Below are positions 1-8,587 of a DNA stretch of 64,000 nt, piece after piece. Location: positions 50,406-114,405 of the forward strand of contig NZ_JRHN01000028.1 in the NCBI RefSeq assembly GCF_001299635.1. The letters are read 5' to 3'. A program made the position numbers and the translations under genes. This DNA comes from Clostridioides difficile (GTDB taxonomy: Bacteria > Bacillota > Clostridia > Peptostreptococcales > Peptostreptococcaceae). The notes beneath the pieces were generated by a model, which was not told where the DNA came from, did not search any database, and saw only the letters and a list, made by a program, of their open reading frames with translations. Position 1 is the first letter of the stretch. Every line of letters begins with the position of its first letter.

Positions 1-1
1 G

Positions 2-451
2 GAATATATTGATGTTGAGAGCCCTTATAAAGTTAAAAAATATAAAATAAAATCAATGGATGAACTAAACTATGAAAATGATGATTCTAATGATACTAAT
101 ATGATTGAGATGACCGCAAGAGTAACTTACATGGGAAATGAACAAAGAATTGTTGGTATAGGAAATGGACCTGTAGATTCGTTTAATAATGCATTAAAAG
201 AATGTGGCATGAAAGATTACAAATTCAGATACTATTGGGAGCATGCATTAGAAGAAGGCTCACATTCAAGAGGTGTCGCTTATGTAGGGATAGAACACAA
301 TGATAAAGTCTATTTTGGTGTAAGTATATCAGAAAATATAAATACAGCAGCTATTAATGCACTTATGAACGCAATAAATAAAAGTTATATTGAGGAGGAA
401 GTAAAAGATGGGGATGACTATAACACAGAAAATCTTAGCAAAACATGCTAA
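2..451 (+). CDS. leuA: 2-isopropylmalate synthase, C-terminal part (5' end outside window)
   Basis: The open frame enters from the left edge and carries the C-terminal allosteric/dimerisation domain of a 2-isopropylmalate synthase-type enzyme, which condenses acetyl-CoA with 2-oxoisovalerate in leucine synthesis. Visible features are the stretch [14 protein letters not shown], then [25 protein letters not shown] and [10 protein letters not shown], typical of the LeuA regulatory domain that binds leucine. The catalytic TIM barrel lies outside the window. The gene runs straight into leuC-leuD-leuB, which supports the assignment over homocitrate or citramalate synthase, although those paralogues share the domain. 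Its last 44 bases overlap the start of leuC, so the two are probably translationally coupled. Confidence 0.85.
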   Translation, partial: EYIDVESPYKVKKYKIKSMDELNYENDDSNDTNMIEMTARVTYMGNEQRIVGIGNGPVDSFNNALKECGMKDYKFRYYWEHALEEGSHSRGVAYVGIEHNDKVYFGVSISENINTAAINALMNAINKSYIEEEVKDGDDYNTENLSKTC

Positions 452-1685
452 TTTAAATGAGGTTAAGAAAGGGCAGCTAATTGAAGCAGATTTAGATATA
501 GTTTTAGGAAATGATATAACATCACCAGTAGCAATTAGAGAGTTCGAAAAATTAGGTATTGAAGATGTTTATGATAAGACTAAAGTAGTAATGGTCTTAG
601 ACCACTTTGCACCTAACAAAGATATAAAAAGTGCAGAGCAATGTAAGTTTACAAGAAGTTTTGCGAAGTCAAAAGGCGTTATAAATTTCTTTGATGTAGG
701 AGAGATGGGAATAGAACATGTTCTTCTTCCTGAAAAAGGGATAGTAACAGCTGGAGATGTAATTATAGGTGCAGATTCCCATACTTGCACATATGGAGCC
801 TTAGGAGCATTTTCCACTGGAGTAGGCTCAACTGACATGGGAGCAGGTATGGCTACAGGAAAATGTTGGTTTAAGGTACCTGGAGCAATAAAATTTATAT
901 TGAAGAATAAACCAAATAAATGGATAAGTGGTAAAGATGTAATACTTCATATAATAGGTAAGATAGGTGTTGATGGTGCACTTTATAAGTCAATGGAGTT
1001 TTGTGGAGATGGAGTAAAGTATTTATCTATGGATGATAGATTTACTATTTGTAATATGGCAATAGAAGCAGGTGCTAAAAATGGAATTTTTTCAGTAGAT
1101 GATAAAACTATGGAATATATAAATTCACATAAGTGTACAACAATAACGAAAGATGTAAGTGTATATGAAGCAGATGAAGATGCTGTTTATGATGAAGTAT
1201 ATGAAATTGATTTAGCTGAATTAAAAGAGACAGTAGCTTTTCCTCATCTTCCTGAAAACACTAAAACAGTAGATGAGATTGATAAGGATATAAAGATAGA
1301 CCAAGTTGTAATCGGTTCTTGTACAAATGGAAGAATATCAGACCTTGAAGTAGCGGCTGAAATCATGAAAGGTAAAAAAGTAGCAGATGGAGTCAGAGTA
1401 ATGATATTCCCTGGAACTCAACAAGTATATCTTGAAGCTATAGAAAGGGGTTATATCACTACATTTATAGAGGCAGGAGCAGCAGTTTCCACTCCAACTT
1501 GTGGACCTTGTTTAGGAGGTCATATGGGAATACTTGCATCAGGAGAAAAATCAATTTCAACAACAAATAGGAACTTTGTAGGAAGAATGGGGCATGTTGA
1601 TTCAGAAGTATATCTTTCAAGCCCAGCTGTAGCAGCAGCATCAGCTATAGCTGGTAAAATATCAAAACCATCAGAGATAATTTAA
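408..1685 (+). CDS. leuC: 3-isopropylmalate dehydratase large subunit
   Basis: The large subunit of isopropylmalate isomerase converts 2- to 3-isopropylmalate with an aconitase-type [4Fe-4S] cluster. The protein is 425 residues, the size of the shorter bacterial/archaeal LeuC class. Cluster and substrate motifs are [15 protein letters not shown] near residue 120, [14 protein letters not shown] near 300 and [10 protein letters not shown] near 365, together supplying the three cluster cysteines. The start at 408 follows a GAGGAGG ribosome site (392-398); an ATG two codons later is also possible. The gene begins inside the leuA tail and is followed after 14 bases by leuD, its obligate partner subunit. 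Confidence 0.95.
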   Translation: MGMTITQKILAKHANLNEVKKGQLIEADLDIVLGNDITSPVAIREFEKLGIEDVYDKTKVVMVLDHFAPNKDIKSAEQCKFTRSFAKSKGVINFFDVGEMGIEHVLLPEKGIVTAGDVIIGADSHTCTYGALGAFSTGVGSTDMGAGMATGKCWFKVPGAIKFILKNKPNKWISGKDVILHIIGKIGVDGALYKSMEFCGDGVKYLSMDDRFTICNMAIEAGAKNGIFSVDDKTMEYINSHKCTTITKDVSVYEADEDAVYDEVYEIDLAELKETVAFPHLPENTKTVDEIDKDIKIDQVVIGSCTNGRISDLEVAAEIMKGKKVADGVRVMIFPGTQQVYLEAIERGYITTFIEAGAAVSTPTCGPCLGGHMGILASGEKSISTTNRNFVGRMGHVDSEVYLSSPAVAAASAIAGKISKPSEII

Positions 1686-1699
1686 AGGAGGTAAAGTTT

Positions 1700-2191
1700 A
1701 TGATTGCTAATGGAAGTGTTTTTAAATTCGGAGATAATATAGATACAGATGTAATAATACCAGCTAGATATTTAAATATAGCTGATTATAAAGAATTAGC
1801 TATGCATTGTATGGAGGATATTGATGATAAATTTGTTTCTAAGGTAAAAAAAGGAGACATTATAGTTGCCACTAAAAACTTTGGTTGTGGTTCATCAAGA
1901 GAACATGCTCCAATTGTAATAAAAGAAAGTGGAGTATCCTGTGTAATTGCTTCTACTTTTGCTAGAATATTCTTTAGAAACTCTATAAATATAGGGCTTC
2001 CTATACTTGAATGTGAAGAGGCTGCTAACAATATAGAAGAAGGAGATAATATAGAAGTAGATTTTTCTACAGGTGTCATAAAAAATATAACAAAAGGAAA
2101 AGAGTATAAGGCAGAACCATTTCCTGAGTTTATGCAAAATATTATACTAAATGAAGGCTTAATCAATTCAATAAAAGTAAACAGGGGGTAG
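1700..2191 (+). CDS. leuD: 3-isopropylmalate dehydratase small subunit
   Basis: The small (swivelling) subunit of isopropylmalate isomerase has 163 residues, normal for the short LeuD class. The N-terminus [21 protein letters not shown] and the loop [11 protein letters not shown] (about residues 59-69), which contacts the substrate side chain, are diagnostic. It is preceded by AAAGGAGG and follows leuC closely; leuB starts 6 bases after its stop. The enzyme works in the cytoplasm as a LeuC-LeuD complex. Confidence 0.95.
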   Translation: MIANGSVFKFGDNIDTDVIIPARYLNIADYKELAMHCMEDIDDKFVSKVKKGDIIVATKNFGCGSSREHAPIVIKESGVSCVIASTFARIFFRNSINIGLPILECEEAANNIEEGDNIEVDFSTGVIKNITKGKEYKAEPFPEFMQNIILNEGLINSIKVNRG

Positions 2192-2197
2192 TGGGTT

Positions 2198-3268
2198 ATG
2201 AATTATAATATAGCAGTCATAAAAGGTGATGGTGTTGGACCAGAAATAATAGAAGAAGGTATAAAGGTTCTAAATAAAATTTGCTTTAAATTTAACCATA
2301 GATTCGATTGTGAATATGTATTAGCTGGAGGATGTGCTATAGATGAAACTGGAGAGGCCTTACCAAATAAAACTGTTGAAGTTTGTCGAAAAAGTGAGGC
2401 TGTATTACTTGGTGCTGTTGGAGGTCCAAAGTGGGATAAATGTAAGGGTGATATAAGACCAGAAGCAGGTCTTTTAAAGTTAAGAGAGTCATTGGGATTA
2501 TTTGCTAACTTAAGACCAGCTACAATGTATGAAAGTATAAAAGAAGCTTCACCACTTAGAGCAGATATAGTTGAGAAAGGCATTGATTTTATTGTTGTGA
2601 GAGAGTTAACAGGGGGCATTTATTTTGGAGAACGTGGAAGAAAAATTATTGATGGTATTGAAAATGCTTATGATGTAGAGACATATAACGAGAATGAAAT
2701 AAGAAGAATTGGAAAAAGAGCTTTTGAAATAGCTAGAGATAGAAAAGGAAAACTTATAAGTGTGGATAAGGCAAATGTGCTTGAGAGTTCAAGACTATGG
2801 AGAAGTATAATGGAAGAACTAGCTAAAGAGTTTGAGGATGTAGAGTTATCTCATATGTATGTTGATAATGCTGCGATGCAAGTTGTAAGAGACCCTAGTC
2901 AGTTTGACGTAATAGTAACTAATAATATATTTGGAGATATAATATCTGATGAAGCATCCATGATTACAGGTTCTATAGGTATGTTACCATCAGCATCACT
3001 TAGAGAAGATAGTTTTGGTATGTATGAGCCAATACATGGAAGTGCACCTGATATAGCAGGAAAAAATATTGTAAACCCAATTGCAACTATTCTATCTGTA
3101 AGCATGATGCTAAGACATAGTTTTAATTTAGAAGAGGAAGCTAAGTGTATTGAAGATGCTGTGCAAAGTGTACTTAATAAAGGCTATAGAACTAGTGATA
3201 TTTATAATGGTATGGGAACTGTTGTAGGAACTAAGGAAATGGGCGAATTAATAGTAAATGAAATTTAG
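2198..3268 (+). CDS. leuB: 3-isopropylmalate dehydrogenase
   Basis: This NAD-dependent oxidative decarboxylase makes 4-methyl-2-oxovalerate in the third step of leucine synthesis. At 356 residues it has the expected length. Motifs are [10 protein letters not shown] at the N-terminus, [13 protein letters not shown], the substrate loop [10 protein letters not shown], the metal-binding segment with FGDIISDEA (about residue 245) and the cofactor loop [13 protein letters not shown]. The ribosome site GGGGG overlaps the leuD stop region, indicating tight coupling. A strong terminator about 90 bases downstream closes the leu operon. Confidence 0.96.
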   Translation: MNYNIAVIKGDGVGPEIIEEGIKVLNKICFKFNHRFDCEYVLAGGCAIDETGEALPNKTVEVCRKSEAVLLGAVGGPKWDKCKGDIRPEAGLLKLRESLGLFANLRPATMYESIKEASPLRADIVEKGIDFIVVRELTGGIYFGERGRKIIDGIENAYDVETYNENEIRRIGKRAFEIARDRKGKLISVDKANVLESSRLWRSIMEELAKEFEDVELSHMYVDNAAMQVVRDPSQFDVIVTNNIFGDIISDEASMITGSIGMLPSASLREDSFGMYEPIHGSAPDIAGKNIVNPIATILSVSMMLRHSFNLEEEAKCIEDAVQSVLNKGYRTSDIYNGMGTVVGTKEMGELIVNEI

Positions 3269-3357
3269 AATTATAATTTAATTTATATAATACAGATTGA
3301 ATGTATGATTTGGGAAATTAGTAAAAAATCTGTTTTAATATAGTTTATTTTTAGAGT

Positions 3358-3410
3358 ACAATATGGTTTTAAGTAATTTTAATTACATAAAACCATATTG
3401 TGTTTTTTTT
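3358..3410 (+). terminator. Rho-independent terminator of the leu operon
   Basis: A perfect 14-bp stem (ACAATATGGTTTTA at 3358-3371 with its complement at 3388-3401) and a 16-nt loop are followed by eight T residues (3403-3410). Confidence 0.9.
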
Positions 3411-3550
3411 AGAAAGTAATACATAAGATTAAAGTCATCATATCGAAATAGTCTATTTTTAGTATTAGAAGTTTGCAGGTATTTAATTAATATTATATAA
3501 TATATTTTAGAATTATTTAATATTAAGCAACTATCAATGTAGGTTAGGAG

Positions 3551-4066
3551 ATGGATTTTTTGGCAAAGTATAAGGTTTTAAAGAAGCAAAATAGTAGCAA
3601 ATCTTGTTTAGTTTGTGGAACACAAAATGAACTAGGACTTAAAGCAGATTTTTATGAACTTGAAAATGGAGAACTTGTATCAATTTGTAATACAAAAGAT
3701 TGGCATCAGAGTTATCCAGGAAGAGTACATGGAGGTATGTCTGCTGCAATATTGGATGAGACTATTGGAAGAGCTGTAAGTATAAATGATGACCAAATTT
3801 GGGGAGTGACAGTATCTTTAGAATTGAAATATAAAAAGCCAGTGCCAACGGATGCGACTATAAAAGTTGTTGGAAGAATAACTAAAGAAAATAGGAAATT
3901 GTTTGAAGGTACAGGTGAAATCATTCTACCAAATGGAGATGTAGCAGTGACAGCAACTGGAAAATATATGAAAATGCCTATTGGTCAAATTTCAGAAGGC
4001 GACTTTTCTGATGAAGAATGGTTTTTCGAAGAATCAAAAGAAAATGTAGAATATATTGAACTTTAA
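3551..4066 (+). CDS. PaaI/YigI-type hotdog-fold thioesterase
   Basis: The protein of about 170 residues belongs to the hotdog thioesterase family, which hydrolyses acyl-CoA thioesters in the cytoplasm. The conserved N-terminal CLVCGTQNELGL and the active-site segment GRVHGGMSAAILDETIGRA (about residues 57-75, with HGG and the Asp-Glu pair on the hotdog helix) are visible, followed by the beta strands VSLELKYKKPVP and a later GTGEIILPNG. The true acyl substrate cannot be read. The start is uncertain: AGGAG (3546-3550) abuts the ATG at 3551 with no spacing, so initiation at TTG 3560, nine bases away, is plausible. The gene stands alone between a terminator and a promoter-bearing gap. Confidence 0.8.
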   Translation: MDFLAKYKVLKKQNSSKSCLVCGTQNELGLKADFYELENGELVSICNTKDWHQSYPGRVHGGMSAAILDETIGRAVSINDDQIWGVTVSLELKYKKPVPTDATIKVVGRITKENRKLFEGTGEIILPNGDVAVTATGKYMKMPIGQISEGDFSDEEWFFEESKENVEYIEL

Positions 4067-4417
4067 TTAAAAAAAGTTTATATCTAAAAAACATAAAATT
4101 AAAAAATTCTATAAAAAATATAAAATAAAAATAAATTAGCTATACTAAAAAGATTTCTCTTAATAGCATTAAATTTACATATCAAAAAAATTAATTTACA
4201 TAGCTAAAAAGTCTATTTTTTTTGAGAGTATATTTCAGAATATTCATACTTGTGATGATGTGCGAAATGAATGATTTCATAAAATATATAATAAAAATTA
4301 TATATAAAAAATAAATTTTATGTTGACATAGTTAATTCAGCTTGATATTATAGTTATTAAAAATAAGGACAGTAAAAACGCTATCCATATTACAAACTAA
4401 AAAAGGGGGGAATTATA
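4067..4417 (+). other. Intergenic region with a promoter for the aminotransferase
   Basis: No coding potential was seen. The segment holds the promoter at 4323-4351. Farther upstream, 4230-4244 (ATATTTCAGAATATT) differs at three of fifteen positions from the CodY consensus AATTTTCWGAAAATT; this is suggestive only. Confidence 0.4.
4323..4351 (+). promoter_or_regulatory. Consensus sigma-A promoter
   Basis: TTGACA (4323-4328), a 17-base spacer and TATTAT (4346-4351) form a near-perfect housekeeping promoter about 67 bases upstream of the aminotransferase start. Confidence 0.85.
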
Positions 4418-5494
4418 ATGAGTAAGAAATTATTTATTCCTGGTCCTATTGATGTTAAAGAAGAAGTCTTGCAAAAGATGGCTACACCAATGATAGGACA
4501 TAGAGGAAAAGATGCATCTGTACTCCAAAAGAGTATAAGTGAAAAAATGCAAAAACTATTCTATACAAACAACACGATACTTTTATCCACGTCATCCGGA
4601 ACTGGTTTAATGGAAGGCTCCATTCGTTCCTGTACATCCAAAAAGGCAGCAGTATTTTCCTGTGGATCCTTTGGTGATAGATGGTACAAAATGGCAGTGG
4701 CTAATAATGTCCCAGCGGATATATTTAAAGTTGAATTAGGAGAGGCAACAACACCAGAAATGGTTGATAAGGTGCTTTCTACTGGAGAATACGATTTAAT
4801 AACTGTAACTCACAATGAAACTTCAACTGGAATAAGAAACCCAATAGAAGAAATTGGAGAAGTTGTTAAAAAGTATAAAGATGTGGTCTACTGTGTAGAC
4901 ACTGTAAGTTCAGCCGGTGGAATAAAAGTCGAGGTTGATAAGATTGGAATAGATATTTGTATAACATCAGTACAAAAAGCACTGGGATTACCACCAGGAA
5001 TGTCTATTTGCACATTTTCTCAAAAAGCAATCGATAGAGCTAAGCAAGTACCTTTTAGAGGAGTATATCTTGATTTGTTAGCAATGTATGAATACTTAAT
5101 CAAGAAAAACTACCAATACCCTTCAACACCATCTCTTTCTCACATGTTCGCTTTAGATTTCCAATTAGATAATATATTAGATGAAGGCTTAGATAACAGG
5201 TTTAACAGACATGAAGACATGGCAAACTTAGTTAGAAACTGGGCTAAAAAACACTTCCAAATTTTTACCAATGAAAATCACTTATCCAATACACTTACTG
5301 TTATAGAAAATACTCAAGGTATTAGTGTATCAAATTTAAATTCAAAATTACAAGAACGAGGATTCCAGATAGCAAATGGCTATGGCGATTTAAAAGAAAA
5401 AACTTTTAGAATTTCACATATGGGTGACTATACTGTCGAAGATGTACAAGAATTACTAGATAATATTGATGATATATTAGGTTTTAATAAATAA
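4418..5494 (+). CDS. Class V aminotransferase (alanine-glyoxylate/serine-pyruvate/phosphoserine type)
   Basis: This PLP-dependent fold-type I transaminase of 358 residues belongs to the small class V family of serine-glyoxylate, alanine-glyoxylate and some non-canonical phosphoserine aminotransferases. FIPGPIDVKEEV at the N-terminus, GHRGKDASVL, the PLP-phosphate loop STSSGTGLMEG, the PLP-contact Asp in YCVDTVSSAGG and the Schiff-base Lys187 in TSVQKALGLPPG are visible. It has a strong ribosome site (AAAAGGGGGG) and its own consensus promoter. Because the next gene is a 3-phosphoglycerate dehydrogenase, the likely role is making phosphoserine from 3-phosphohydroxypyruvate, although alanine-glyoxylate activity cannot be excluded. 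TCC codons look slightly more frequent than in neighbours. Confidence 0.85.
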   Translation: MSKKLFIPGPIDVKEEVLQKMATPMIGHRGKDASVLQKSISEKMQKLFYTNNTILLSTSSGTGLMEGSIRSCTSKKAAVFSCGSFGDRWYKMAVANNVPADIFKVELGEATTPEMVDKVLSTGEYDLITVTHNETSTGIRNPIEEIGEVVKKYKDVVYCVDTVSSAGGIKVEVDKIGIDICITSVQKALGLPPGMSICTFSQKAIDRAKQVPFRGVYLDLLAMYEYLIKKNYQYPSTPSLSHMFALDFQLDNILDEGLDNRFNRHEDMANLVRNWAKKHFQIFTNENHLSNTLTVIENTQGISVSNLNSKLQERGFQIANGYGDLKEKTFRISHMGDYTVEDVQELLDNIDDILGFNK

Positions 5495-5732
5495 TATTAT
5501 AAAATTATGTATTTTTAATAGAAATTTATAATATATAGTAGAATATATTTTATAAAAATTACATATTAAATTTTTAACAAAGAATAGGGAAATTTGATAT
5601 GACTTTAATAAAAAAATATTTTGAAAATTATATAAACAGAAAGTTAAACTAAATAAAGTGTTTTATGGATAAAAATACTTTAAAAAATAAAAATTGGGAA
5701 AATTAAGTGAATAAAAATTGGAGGAGTTTGTT

Positions 5733-6674
5733 ATGTATAATATATTAATTACTGATGGAATAGAGAAAGAAGCAGCGAGAAAATTGAGAGAGTTAAATTT
5801 TAATGTGATAGAGCAGTTTTATGAAAAAGATGTTTTAGGAGATAAACTTAAAGATGTTGATGTACTTGTAGTACGTTCAGCTACTAAAGTTACTAAGGAT
5901 GTAATAGATAAAGCATTAGAGGGCAAAAAATTGAAGTTAATAGTAAGAGGTGGAGTAGGATTAGATAACATAGATGTTAAATATGCAGAAGCTAATGGCA
6001 TAAAAGTTATGAATACTCCAAATGCAAGTAGTATATCTGTTGCAGAGCTTACAATAGGTCAATTATTTGTACTTGCAAGATTCATAAATACTGCAAATGT
6101 AACTATGAGAGATGGAAAATGGGAGAAGAAAAAATATAAAGGTACAGAAATTAATGGAAAGACACTTGGACTTATCGGTTTTGGAAGAATTGCAAAAGAA
6201 GTTGCAAAGAGAGCCGAACTATTAGGTATGGATGTCATATATACTGACATAATGGGTGAAGCACAAGGCTTTAACAAATATAGATTCTGTGATATGGAAG
6301 AAGTTTTAGAAAAGGCAGATTTCTTATCTTTACACATACCATTTGATAAGAATAAGGGGGCAGTAATAACTGAAAAAGAAATAAACAAGATGAAAGATGG
6401 TGCTTATTTAATAAACTGTGCAAGAGGCGGTTTAGTTGATGAGAAAGATTTACTAAAAGCATTAGATGAAGGTAAATTATCAGCAGCTGCTATAGATGTT
6501 TATGAACAAGAACCTACATTAAATCTAGACTTAGTAAATCATCCAAGAGTTTCTCCTACACCTCATATTGGGGCATCTACAGTAGAAGCTCAAGAAAGAA
6601 TAGGAGAAGAAATAGTAAATGTGATTCAAGATTTCTTTCTTGACTTTAATAATCTAATAGAGGTAGCATTATAA
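5733..6674 (+). CDS. serA: D-3-phosphoglycerate dehydrogenase, short form
   Basis: The enzyme oxidises 3-phosphoglycerate to 3-phosphohydroxypyruvate with NAD, the first committed step to serine. At 313 residues it is the minimal type lacking the C-terminal ASB and ACT domains, so serine feedback through an ACT domain is not expected. The Rossmann motif GLIGFGRIAKEVA lies near residue 150. The catalytic Arg is in NCARGGLVDE, the Glu in YEQEP and the His in TPHIGAST. The ATG at 5733 is chosen because TGGAGGAG (5719-5726) lies seven bases before it; a start 15 bases earlier would precede that site. It sits between the aminotransferase and the DUF1015 gene. Confidence 0.9.
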   Translation: MYNILITDGIEKEAARKLRELNFNVIEQFYEKDVLGDKLKDVDVLVVRSATKVTKDVIDKALEGKKLKLIVRGGVGLDNIDVKYAEANGIKVMNTPNASSISVAELTIGQLFVLARFINTANVTMRDGKWEKKKYKGTEINGKTLGLIGFGRIAKEVAKRAELLGMDVIYTDIMGEAQGFNKYRFCDMEEVLEKADFLSLHIPFDKNKGAVITEKEINKMKDGAYLINCARGGLVDEKDLLKALDEGKLSAAAIDVYEQEPTLNLDLVNHPRVSPTPHIGASTVEAQERIGEEIVNVIQDFFLDFNNLIEVAL

Positions 6675-6704
6675 AATATTTATATAATTAGGGGGAAATG
6701 AGTA

Positions 6705-7955
6705 ATGGCAACTATTAAACCATTTAAGGCGATTAGACCAAATAAATATATAGTAGATAAAGTAGCAGCACTTCCTTACGATGTTATGAACAGTAAAGAA
6801 GCTAGAAAAATTGCAGAAGGGAATCCATATTCATTTTTGCATATAGATAAATCAGAAATTGATTTAGATGAAGATATAGATTTATATGATGAAAAAGTTT
6901 ATTTAAAAGCGCGAGAAAATTTAGATGAATTTCGACAACAAGAAATTCTAGTAAAAGATGATAAAGAGTGTATATATATATATAAACAAATCATGGATGG
7001 TAGAGCTCAAGTTGGTATAGTAGCATGCATATCAGTTGATGAAAGCTTAAATGGAACAATAAAAAAACATGAATACACTCGACCAGAAAAGGAAATTGAT
7101 AGAACTAAGCATATAAAATACTGTGATGCTAATACGGGAACTATACTTGTAACTTATAAACATCAAAGATTGATAGATGATATAATCAATGATTTTATGG
7201 ATAATAATGACCCTTTATACGATTTTGTAACAGATGACAAGATAGAGCATACAGTATGGAAGATTGAGAATGATGATATAATATGTAATTTAGTAGATGA
7301 ATTTGGGAAATTAGATTATCTATATATTGCAGATGGTCATCATAGGACAGCTTCAGCAGAAAATGTAGCAAAAGAAATGAGAGCTAAAAATCCAAACTAT
7401 ACTGGAAAAGAAGAATTTAATTATTTTATAGCTATGATTGCACCAGATGAGAACCTAATGGTTTTGGATTATAATAGAGTTATCAAAGACTTAAATGGTT
7501 TAAGTGAGGAAGAATTTATAAATAAAATAAAAGAAAATTTTGAGCTAGAAGAAATAGAAGGAAAAGAAAAATATAAACCTGACAAAAAAGGAACTTTCGG
7601 GATGTATCTAGGCAATAAATGGTACAAAATGGAGGCTAATAAGAATTTATTAGAAATAGAAGACCCTGTTGATTCATTAGATATTTCTATATTACAAGAC
7701 TATGTTATTGATGCTATTTTAGGAATCGAGAATCCTAGAGTAGATAAAAGAATTGACTTTATTGGTGGTATAAGAGGTCTTGAAGAATTAGAAAAAAGAG
7801 TTAATGAAGATATGAAGATAGCTTTTGCAATGTATCCAACTAGTATTGAGGATTTGATAAGAGTAGCAGATGCAGGCAAGATAATGCCAGCAAAATCAAC
7901 ATGGTTTGAACCTAAAGTAAGATGTGGGCTATTTCTACATGAAATAAATGAATAA
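6705..7955 (+). CDS. DUF1015 family protein (COG4198), serA-linked
   Basis: A 416-residue soluble protein of the DUF1015 family, characterised by the N-terminus ATIKPFKAIRPNK with ALPYDVMN, the middle HEYTRPEKEIDRTKH and the loop YIADGHHRTASA near residue 208. The loop resembles the GxxR-type nucleotide loop of the ParB/sulfiredoxin fold, which includes known free-serine kinases (SerK, SbnI). It starts 30 bases after serA behind a GGGG site and ends at a strong terminator, so the two are probably co-transcribed. No serB-type phosphatase is seen nearby. A role in phosphoserine/serine interconversion is inference; biochemical function is unproven from sequence. Confidence 0.75.
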   Translation: MATIKPFKAIRPNKYIVDKVAALPYDVMNSKEARKIAEGNPYSFLHIDKSEIDLDEDIDLYDEKVYLKARENLDEFRQQEILVKDDKECIYIYKQIMDGRAQVGIVACISVDESLNGTIKKHEYTRPEKEIDRTKHIKYCDANTGTILVTYKHQRLIDDIINDFMDNNDPLYDFVTDDKIEHTVWKIENDDIICNLVDEFGKLDYLYIADGHHRTASAENVAKEMRAKNPNYTGKEEFNYFIAMIAPDENLMVLDYNRVIKDLNGLSEEEFINKIKENFELEEIEGKEKYKPDKKGTFGMYLGNKWYKMEANKNLLEIEDPVDSLDISILQDYVIDAILGIENPRVDKRIDFIGGIRGLEELEKRVNEDMKIAFAMYPTSIEDLIRVADAGKIMPAKSTWFEPKVRCGLFLHEINE

Positions 7956-7960
7956 TTAAA

Positions 7961-8005
7961 CAAGGGCTAAAAAGTGAGATTTACACTTTTTAGCCCTTGT
8001 TTTTG
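7961..8005 (+). terminator. Rho-independent terminator after the DUF1015 gene
   Basis: A perfect 16-bp stem (CAAGGGCTAAAAAGTG at 7961-7976, complement at 7984-7999) with a 7-nt loop and a T run ends the serine cluster. Confidence 0.93.
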
Positions 8006-8587
8006 TTCAAAGTTATATATGATATATAAACACTAGAAGATAATATTTTTAATAATAGTTACCTTTTTTTAGAAAATGGATAATTTTAATATATAGATAG
8101 TAGTATTCTATGTTATAATTTAGAATGAAAATTTATGTTTTATAATAATAAATTATATTTTCATTCTAAATTATAAAAATGAAAAAATAAAAGGACATTA
8201 TAATGTTATGCTAGAATTATTATCCGATAATACATATTATTTTTTTTGTATGAAATTAAGGGGATAGTAATTAATTAGAAAAGGAATGAATAATAATGAA
8301 TATATTACATTATCAGTTTTGATAAATTAAAAATAGAGTTAGAGTTCTTAATATTTATTAAGAGTAAAGTATGAACCAAGGTTTTATAAATAAATCTGAA
8401 AGTATGTTGTTTAATTCTAATATAGGAAGAAATAAAATATTTATTAAAAAATCTTAAAAATAGGAATGAATGCAAATGTTTGCAAAATGAATAAAGAATA
8501 CTCGGTTTTAGTTAAATATTTTTTCTATTTTAAGATAATTTCCTACTGAAGAATTAAATAACGTAATTATATAATGAGGATGTGAGT
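8006..8587. other. AT-rich intergenic region before a diguanylate cyclase gene
   Basis: About 580 bases without a credible gene on either strand. Apart from the long inverted repeat at 8113-8176, no riboswitch motif (including c-di-GMP I or II type) was recognised. Confidence 0.4.
8113..8176. repeat. Perfect 20-bp inverted repeat
   Basis: TTATAATTTAGAATGAAAAT (8113-8132) recurs as its exact reverse complement at 8157-8176, separated by 24 bases. There is no T tract on either side, so it does not look like an ordinary terminator. It may be a transcript-stabilising hairpin, a protein site or a mobile-element remnant. Confidence 0.7.

Noticed and set aside
4230..4244. CodY box upstream of the aminotransferase
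   Set aside because: Three mismatches to the 15-base consensus in very AT-rich DNA is too weak to list as a regulatory feature; noted only in the intergenic entry.
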